Shown: positions 56,764 through 64,000 of the stretch, one piece after another | How the letters are laid out: each line of letters starts with the position of its first letter | Numbering within the stretch: the stretch's first letter is position 1 | Assembly: GCA_025738555.1 (NCBI GenBank) | Contig: JAOVFP010000004.1 | Location: 3,968,001 to 4,032,000 of the forward strand | DNA length: 64,000 nt | Direction: 5' to 3' | DNA from: Cyathus striatus | Lineage: Eukaryota; Basidiomycota; Agaricomycetes; Agaricales; Nidulariaceae | Notes under the pieces: generated by a model | What the model was told of the DNA's origin: nothing | Databases searched by the model: none | Seen by the model: only the letters and a program-made list of their open reading frames with translations | Made by a program: the position numbers and the translations under genes

Positions 56764-58154
56764 ATGTCGCCTCCCAATCCAAATTCCATCCGCCTCCGAA
56801 CCAAAACCACCATGGCTCTCGCCCAGATGAACCCACTCCAGCGTATTTCCTCCATGCTGCTCCCATTTACCCACAGCGTTTTGCGCTCCCTCCCTACAGT
56901 CCTCAAAATATTCTTCGCCTTGGTCTTTCTTCTCAACATCAAGTCATGGCCTTTCGTCTGGCACAGTGAGTCCGTTGCATCTACCGTATAATGGTGTGTT
57001 CACACAAAGTCAGTCCGCATATTCAAACCTGTCTGGATCCTCCAGCTCAAGTATAAACTTATGAGATTAAGCATTTACTTCAAGTCAAAGGCAGAAAAGG
57101 CAAAGGCAGATGAGGACTGGTTTGATTCTATCACCCCCATCGGCGAAAGCCCATTTGGCACTGTCATCACATACCATTCGCGAGCAAGTATGTACTTTGC
57201 ATCTGCCGTTAACTTGCCGTTACTTACAAAATTATATCCAGCTCTTGACGAAAGCGATTTTAACGGCCATCTCAGCAACTCGAGCTATCCCAAGGTAAAT
57301 GCCACCCATTCCTTCTACCCCCCATCTCTAAACACCATCCACACCAGACCCTCGACTGTGCCCGCATGAAAACTGCACTCGAAATGTTCCCTCGCCTCTT
57401 CACCCCAGGTGGTTGGATCCCCCTCGCCGAAACCCACTTCCACTTTGTTCGCGAAATCCCCATCCTCTCCCCTTATGAAGTCCGCATCTCCATGGGCTCT
57501 GGGACCAAAAATGGGTCTACGTCGTCGGTAAATTCGTCACTCTCCCCAAAAACAAATAAAAAAGGCCAGCAACAAAGACAAACGTGCCGAACGGATAACG
57601 CCTCCCCCCGACCAACCCGCCGAGAACCTCTTCCACGCTTCATTAAGGACTCCAGCGGACGATATAACAAGTGCAGGTACCACTCCCTTCCCTAGTGCCA
57701 CACCGATGCAAGGTACCACAGAACCGACAGACGCAACGACAAAGGCACGACTACGCGCTGTCGCAGCCGATCTGGCTGGAAAAGATGAACCGGACGGTGC
57801 CATTCTTCACACTGTCTCCGTCTCCCTATGCTGTTTCAAGGTCGGACGCATCACCGTCCCGCCCTCCCTCGTCCTCGCCATGAACGGCTACTGCGACCCT
57901 GCCCCCGCAGATGCGCAGCCCTACTCCCGCACCAACCCACCCCCGCACTGGCAAAAGGCAAAGAAGGTCATGTCCAAGCCAGATGGGGCAGCATGAAGAA
58001 GATGGCGGAACTCATGAAGGGCGGGTGGAGAGACGTGCCCGAGGAGGAGAGGTGGTGGGAGGAGGCATTTAGGGGTGTTGAGGAGCTGAGGAGGGTCAGG
58101 TTGGCTGAGCTCGAGTTGATTAGGAAGGGGATGGAAAGTGCGAGGAGGGGTTAG
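56764..58154 (+). CDS. THEM6-like hot-dog fold acyl thioesterase family protein
   Basis: Exons join through introns at 56970-57014, 57190-57240 and 57297-57349, all GT-AG. An N-terminal membrane segment (VLKIFFALVFLLNIKSWPF) precedes the domain. The hot-dog core includes DESDFNGHLSNSSYPK, LDCARMKTALEMF, and FVREIPILSPYEVRISM then WDQKWVYVVGKFVT. This matches the THEM6/thioesterase-like family, known as acyl-CoA thioesterase-like; the substrate is unknown. Three single-base shortfalls disturb the frame: T at about 57496 (before WDQKW), A or C at about 57548, and G at about 57984 (before SMKKMAELMKGGW). Each is in a homopolymer, so they could be sequencing errors rather than decay. Confidence 0.75.
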
Positions 58155-58613
58155 ATTCAAGATTACGATGCGGGGTATTAATTATAGACTATGCATTAAA
58201 GATTAGATACCACTTAATCTAGGCACGATTTAGAAGTCCCCACGCTCTTTGCTTCCTCGAATCTTTTGTGCATGGTCATATGCGGAGTCCACTGGAAACG
58301 GGAGCGAAGTGAGTGAAGAAGAAATAACTGGCATGAAATCAACAACCACGGGTCACTGTAGAAGGTCCTAAACACGGTGCTGCTAGAATACTGATGAGAT
58401 GCATCCAAGACAAATATCCATTTCTATAACTATTGATACAAGGGATACACCGTTTTTGCGACTACAAGCTCACACATATTAGATTATTGAGTTTCGATAT
58501 ATCAGCAATGAAGAGGAGAAATAACACAGCAGAATCAAGCAAAGATAGTTTCCAGAAGGCCAACGAATGAAAAGTTGAATGCAACTAAAAATAAATCGAG
58601 ATAGCCACCACCA
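58155..58613. other. Convergent intergenic region
   Basis: About 460 AT-rich bases lie between the convergent ends of the THEM6-like gene and the transcription factor. No gene or clear terminator structure is seen. Confidence 0.6.
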
Positions 58614-61600
58614 TCACATTGCCAATGGTACCTGGGATGCATGGAAAATTCCGAACTGTGACTGCATGTTCACGTTCTGAGGGTAGATAGAACTCCCATG
58701 CATGTTGGCTGGTGGTGAAGGCGAGCCTTCGGGCCAGACGAATCTATTAAAGACATCAGTTCTGACAATCAATCTTACGATGAGATCAAATTCATACCCA
58801 GGCATCATCATGTTCTGCCACCATTCCGGATTTTTAATGGCGTTCATGGTCGCGAGAGGCATCTCTTCGTCCGACGAAAAACCGGCTCCGAGCATGGTGA
58901 TGTCAAAGTCGGCCCCAAAGTTGATCTGGCCAGTGCCAACAGCGAAGGTGGCTTCAGGCATGTAGATGGGCGTGTCGGAACTTTCACTTGGATGTGAGAA
59001 TCCTCCAGTACCTCTGTATGATCCATCACGGCCAGTATTAACTCCCGTAGGATGGGAGACGGAGAATGAATTGATCAAAGCAGTGGGTCCAGGGACGACG
59101 CCTCCTGCCACTTGAGTTTGAGGTGGGGGGTTGGGGTGCAGCCGACCAACGGTGGCACCATCCCTGCGGTGACGTGAGAGCAGGCCGGCTAAAAAGCGGG
59201 CGTAGAGTTTGGGCGTGTGTCGGTCGTCTATCGCTATCTTAGGAGAACTCAGAGTTTGAATTAGTCGACTGATCAAGTCAAAGATCTCGTTTTCTTCTTC
59301 TTTATTAAGGAACGTCGCAAACTCCGGGCGAAGAAGCTATGAAAAGGTATCAGCAATCGAAATGCTTGAGGTTATATTATACAAACCTTGAGAAGAAAGG
59401 CAGATGCAAAAGAAGCAAACACGAAATGCCCTGAAAGAAGTAAAAGAAACAAATTAAACACGGTACCAATGAATGTCCGAAGCAAATGTTCATACCATCC
59501 GCGGAGAATCGCATATATCCACTCGGAGCAAGACTCTCTATCATGATCTTAATGACAGACCTTGCAGCTTCCAAGCACTTTGCTTCGATTAGAGAGATAA
59601 TATGGTGATATATCGACAACGGCATACCTTCTTGAAAAAGACGCCATCACCTTGCTCGAAACCACGGTGAAAAGCTTGCTGGAACCCAAAGGAGAACATC
59701 ACAAGCCTAGAGTACGAGACAAGGCTTCGAGGATGTAAGATAAACGCCATCATAGATGTGAATGGACTTACAAAGGCAACAGGAGGCAGCGGAAGGCGCA
59801 GCCAGGGTCTGCCACATAACTATGGTCAGATAGCTAGCAGAAGTATATTTAGTCAAGATTACCATTGGGGTCGGAATCTTCTTCAAACCGCTTAGACCAC
59901 TCCTCGTGGTAAGCAGTCAGGGTTGCATCGTATGTCATGGTCACCGCTCGGAAGTTGACTTTCTATATCACCGTTAGTACGAGGCAGTCTAACATAGACT
60001 TTTTTATACCTTGTTCAAGCCGGATGGAGAAGAGGGATCACTAAAGATTTCATCGTGGAATTTTGCAACGATTGGCAACAAGGCAGAGTACGCGCAAAGA
60101 TGAACATCATACTGAAAATGACTCAGTCAACGCAACCTTGAAGTTGAAAACTGTCACATACAGGAAGGCTGTACTTCGATTTCTTGTACCAGTCTTTAGC
60201 ACCACGTACAATGCTGTTTTCCTTAGCTCGAATGGCTCTCTGACTAAAGATGAATTCGACAACTTACAAATCTTCCTTAATTGTCGAGGGCTTTCCAAAT
60301 TGGGTGGCAGTAGACCGATCAATGTTGTAGCAGATCATCCACACGCGGGTCTTGTTCAAGATCTCGCGTTCCTGCTTTTCTGACTGTGGTTTAATTGTAG
60401 ACACCTGATGCAAGTTCAAATCCGTGGCAATCCTTCAGAGAAGATTAGAATTAATGACTTGAGATGAACACTGTCATGCCAAACCTTATCGCTAGTCCAG
60501 TATACAGCCAGCTTCGATCTTCTTCCCAACGACGAGCGGGCACAGCGTACACGCTCATTAGGATATATGCCTGACAAAGTTCCACTGATTTCCACCCGTC
60601 AATAAGAGCATTTGCTGCAGAGTGCTTCGCAAAATGCATGGCAATAGGATATATTTCCGACTTCGCTGTATAGTAACGCGATGCGATCGCGCAAACTATC
60701 GCGCAAGATTAGATAGGGCATGCATCCCGATTTGGCGTTCTACTCACTAACGGTGAAGAGGAATGGGCATCGAGCAAATGTCGTAGCTGGAGTATGCAAA
60801 GTAGGGTCGAGGAGCGATAAGAATGGCTAGTGGTAATGCATAAGACATGCTATAGGATTTCATGGTTACACGACTTACGTTGATGTGCTTGTAGAAGCTA
60901 CCAGGACATCAAAAGATGTTCATCTAAATTATGGAAATAACGTACATTTCAAATAACTTCTCCACATCATCTGGAGTCACCAACCCATGAACCAATATTT
61001 CAGGAGGACTATGCTGTTCGATCAAAGATGCCCTCATGTCGAGATCAGTGGCGGGACCTGCATATACAATTGGTCTTTAGACACCCTGTGAATCTACATT
61101 AGGCGCACCAGGCATGAAATAGGTTTCATTTGCAACCCCCTGAAGGTCGTCAGAATATAGAGACTAATGAAATTGCGCCCAAGCTTACCACGTTGTCATC
61201 ATCCAGGTCATCATCATTCAGTACTGCATCTCGGGGCTCCTTCTTATGCTTCGACTTGTTATTGCTTAAGCTAAGGTTGGCAATGAGGCCCAGGGGCACA
61301 TGTGTATCTGGGATAAGTTTATCGGTATCTTCATCCGCGTCATTTCCGTCCCCAGCAGCTTCGTCCTCATCAACTGAAGGAACTACTCCTTGTACTTCAG
61401 TGCGAGTATATTTGTCGGATTCGCCATCAGAATCTTCCTCCTCCTTGTCTCTGGCCTCAAGGAATGCGCGAGGGCCACTCTTCGTACCAGCAGTTTGAAC
61501 ACTAGACTTCATACGATCGAGCCATTCCAATATACTGGTTTTGTTTTCATCGGATGGTGATGTAGCCATTCTATACGAGGCAATTGAAAGTGGTGTAGCA

Positions 61601-64000
61601 ATGTATGGATTGTGTAGCTGGGATAAAGAGTGAGAATACTGCCACATATGAATCAATCGTTACAAACCTGCTTGAGGAGAGATTCGATAATAGCATCTTT
61701 CTGCCTAATCTGTGCGAGGAGATACTCTCGTTTGCTAGAACGTGAAATCCGTGGTAAGTCGGCATGCTCTGAAGAGGGTGAGGATGGAGGAGAAGATGCA
61801 GCAGAAGAAATAGATATGTCTGATCTCATAGAAGGCGAGGAAGGTGCAATGAAATCCATAGTGCAGGAGAGGAGATGAAGCCAACTCTAACTTCCACCAG
61901 ACTCGCCCTTTTGAATAGATCGAACCTATAAAGGTACCAATCTTCCATTTCCGCAATTCAGCTGAAGGAGACAGGTGATCTCCGGTAGCATGAAATTCAA
62001 CGTTCTCGGTGCTCTCCCCAAGAGGAGAAACGACATCGCAAGGAAGAAAAAATATCGCGAACACGAGGAACTGACTCACTTTGGGGCCGTCCGCTGCTTC
62101 CGTCCTTCAACAATGCAAACATGACCACCGGACTTACAACGTTTGCATGTATTATCGTTCTTCGGAAAGTCGCATTTCATCTGTTTACCGATCCAGGATT
62201 AGCAAACATACGGGCGCCAAGATGCGAAAACTTAGAAAAGAAAAAATAGCGATATATGCCAAGTTCGGCTATTCGTCCAAGATATCGGAGGCATATTGGA
62301 CATGTAGGCACGGAACGTGTCGAAATGGCAGAAGTGCATACGGACCGGAGCGGTATACACGGAAGTAAGGCCACAACGAAGACGGGTATACATGAATTGA
62401 AGAGAAACAGAATCCGGTGACGGCCACTATGTCACCCCGTCTAAAGTTTTCGGAGAAAACTTACCTTCAACTTCTTGCAATGGGTACAAGCACCAGGCCT
62501 GCAACAAATACGTCACATGAGAGAGCATAATAGTCGGCGCCGGAGGTGTGCGAGAGAAACATCAGAACATGGGTTAAATTGAAGGGAGCAATGCCAGAAT
62601 TCCGGATTAGATTGCGTAACGGGTAGTCGTGGAGTTCCAACGTCGATAGTAGAGTGAGGAACCGGAGGAGGAACATCGCCGGCGACAGTTTTCAGAAAGT
62701 GGCGGTGTAACGGTGGCGGTTCCAGTCATACGGAGTTTGGTGACGATGTTCAGACAGGACGTGATTGAAAGAGAAGCATGAAGACATAAAACCAGTGAAA
62801 CGGGAGGTTTGAATCAGTTAACAGTGGAACGGAACAAGAGACGAAGAAAAGGTCATAGGGAAAGTACGCGATTGAGGCGCCGATGTGGAGGGACGTGTGA
62901 AAATGTCAATAGACGCCAATCACCAAATGTAGACATTGCGCCGATTGTGAGGGACAGAGGCAGTGGTTCATGACATCGGGAAAATATGCACCGGAAGTCG
63001 GACGCGAGGAGAATTGGTTTGTTATTCCGTTCCGAGTATAGTCAGGATGAGGTGTGCGCAGCGGACACATCGAGGGGGATTAGGGCGAGGCCGATAGACC
63101 GATGCATGACAGTCGGGATTATCATCCAGGGATTGAGCGAAAGAGTAATATAAGGAACACATTGTCAGTAACACAATCTCAAAAAATTGAAACAAGTAGA
63201 AGGTACAGTCACCGCTTAGTCGAGGTGGCGGCGGAGCAACCGCAGCAGGCGGGTAAGCGGACTGACCTGCACCGCTGTCAACGCGATGTTGTCGGAAAGA
63301 CACCTCAACAGGGTACGACTGGAGAAGAATCTGAAGCATAAAGATGAAATATGGTACTCACAATCGCATTCCCTTTCCTCTAGATCCCTCATTGATGACG
63401 CCCAAACCACCTATCCCGACACTAATTCCGGGTTGATCCTCATAATCACTCTCATCACTCTCCCTTTCCTCCTCGAACGCCCACTCCTGAGCCTCGTTAT
63501 TTTTTCGTCGTTTTCGTTTCTGCGCGGCTTTTCCTCCTGCTGACGAAGCGCCGGCTGTTGGTGTGAAATCAGCGGCACCCAGTTGGCGCTTCAAGTTAGT
63601 AGGGCGCGTGGTTGGTGGTGAAGGTTTTGTAACGGAAGTACCACTGGAAGATGGCTGATTTTGAGGAGTTGTAGTATTCACCGACGAATATCTGGTATTT
63701 TCTGTCCAAGAAGCCGGAGATTGAGAAGAAGCAAGGCTTTGAGTGTTTGAGTGGGGCTGATTAGGTTTTATGTCGCGAGAATACGTGGAATTAGGGTAAT
63801 GCTGAGAACGAGGCTGAGAAGAGTGTTGCGGAGGTTGTTGTAGCTGCACAGGCTGAAGCGGAGGATTTTGCAAGTACTGAGATTGTTGTTGATGCTGCGT
63901 GGGATATGCAGGATCCGGGGTGGTGCTATAAGAGTGGAGAGTAGACTCTGGAGTTGCAGTATGGTATGCAGGCCCACTGTTTTCTGGCGATGAATTGGTG
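58614..64000 (-). CDS. Zn2Cys6 fungal transcription factor, 5' end cut by the window
   Basis: Many short exons run from the right edge to a stop at 58614. The N-terminal part (64000-63358) is rich in Gln, Ser, Pro and Thr with a basic KRKRRKNN patch. The zinc cluster is split by an intron at 62181-62463: ACTHCKKLK, then MKCDFPKNDNTCKRCKSGGHVC at 62090-62180, giving C-x2-C-x6-C-x8-C-x2-C-x6-C. A coiled-coil linker follows (REYLLAQIRQKDAIIESLL, about 61680-61740), then an acidic region (61540-61190). The middle region at 60640-60100 has WKSVELCQAYILMSVYAV and RSWLYTGLAIR, typical of the Fungal_trans domain. It ends with a Gly/Pro/Met-rich tail. It should bind CGG-type sites in the nucleus; the target pathway is unknown. 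Confidence 0.85.

Overview
The window looks like a filamentous basidiomycete, most likely a mushroom-forming agaricomycete. The evidence is many short introns with GT-AG or GC-AG borders, a tyrosinase relic, a Zn2Cys6 regulator with a fungal-type middle region, and dense copia, gypsy chromovirus and hAT-like elements. No bacterial-style operons, rRNA genes or CRISPR arrays are visible.

Bases 1-28421 are a stack of mobile elements. The oldest layer (element E) is a minus-strand copia element whose 5' LTR is at 28148-28421 and whose 3' end lies beyond the left edge. A second copia (A, 113-15660, AATGG target duplication) sits in its RNase H region. A is split by an 8.6-kb long-inverted-repeat DNA element (B, 4603-13183). 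B is split by a hAT-like element (C, 6531-9430), and C by a smaller hAT-like element (D, 6550-7735). The gag region of E was also hit by a solo gypsy LTR and by a complete gypsy chromovirus (G, 20514-27808). A small inversion between two of those LTRs has swapped their target duplications. All three reverse transcriptases have lost the first aspartate of their catalytic pair.

Bases 28422-30396 hold a broken SAP-like gene and an imperfect inverted repeat. Bases 30397-47028 form a very large inverted repeat: arms of 6928 and 6922 bp around a 2.8-kb unique centre. Every length difference I found between the arms lies in a homopolymer run, and these differences add up exactly to the 6-bp gap. The arms carry an unrecognised multi-exon gene, fragments of other genes, and most of a gene with repeated dsRBD-like modules. 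The 5' end of that last gene is in the unique centre beside a divergent, truncated RecQ-like helicase.

Bases 47029-49200 are repeat-rich with small hairpins. From there to the right edge the window looks like ordinary gene space: a decayed tyrosinase gene (minus), a ZIP-family zinc/iron transporter (minus), a Rieske plus DUF455 fusion (minus), a THEM6-like hot-dog thioesterase (plus), and a large Zn2Cys6 transcription factor (minus) running off the right edge.
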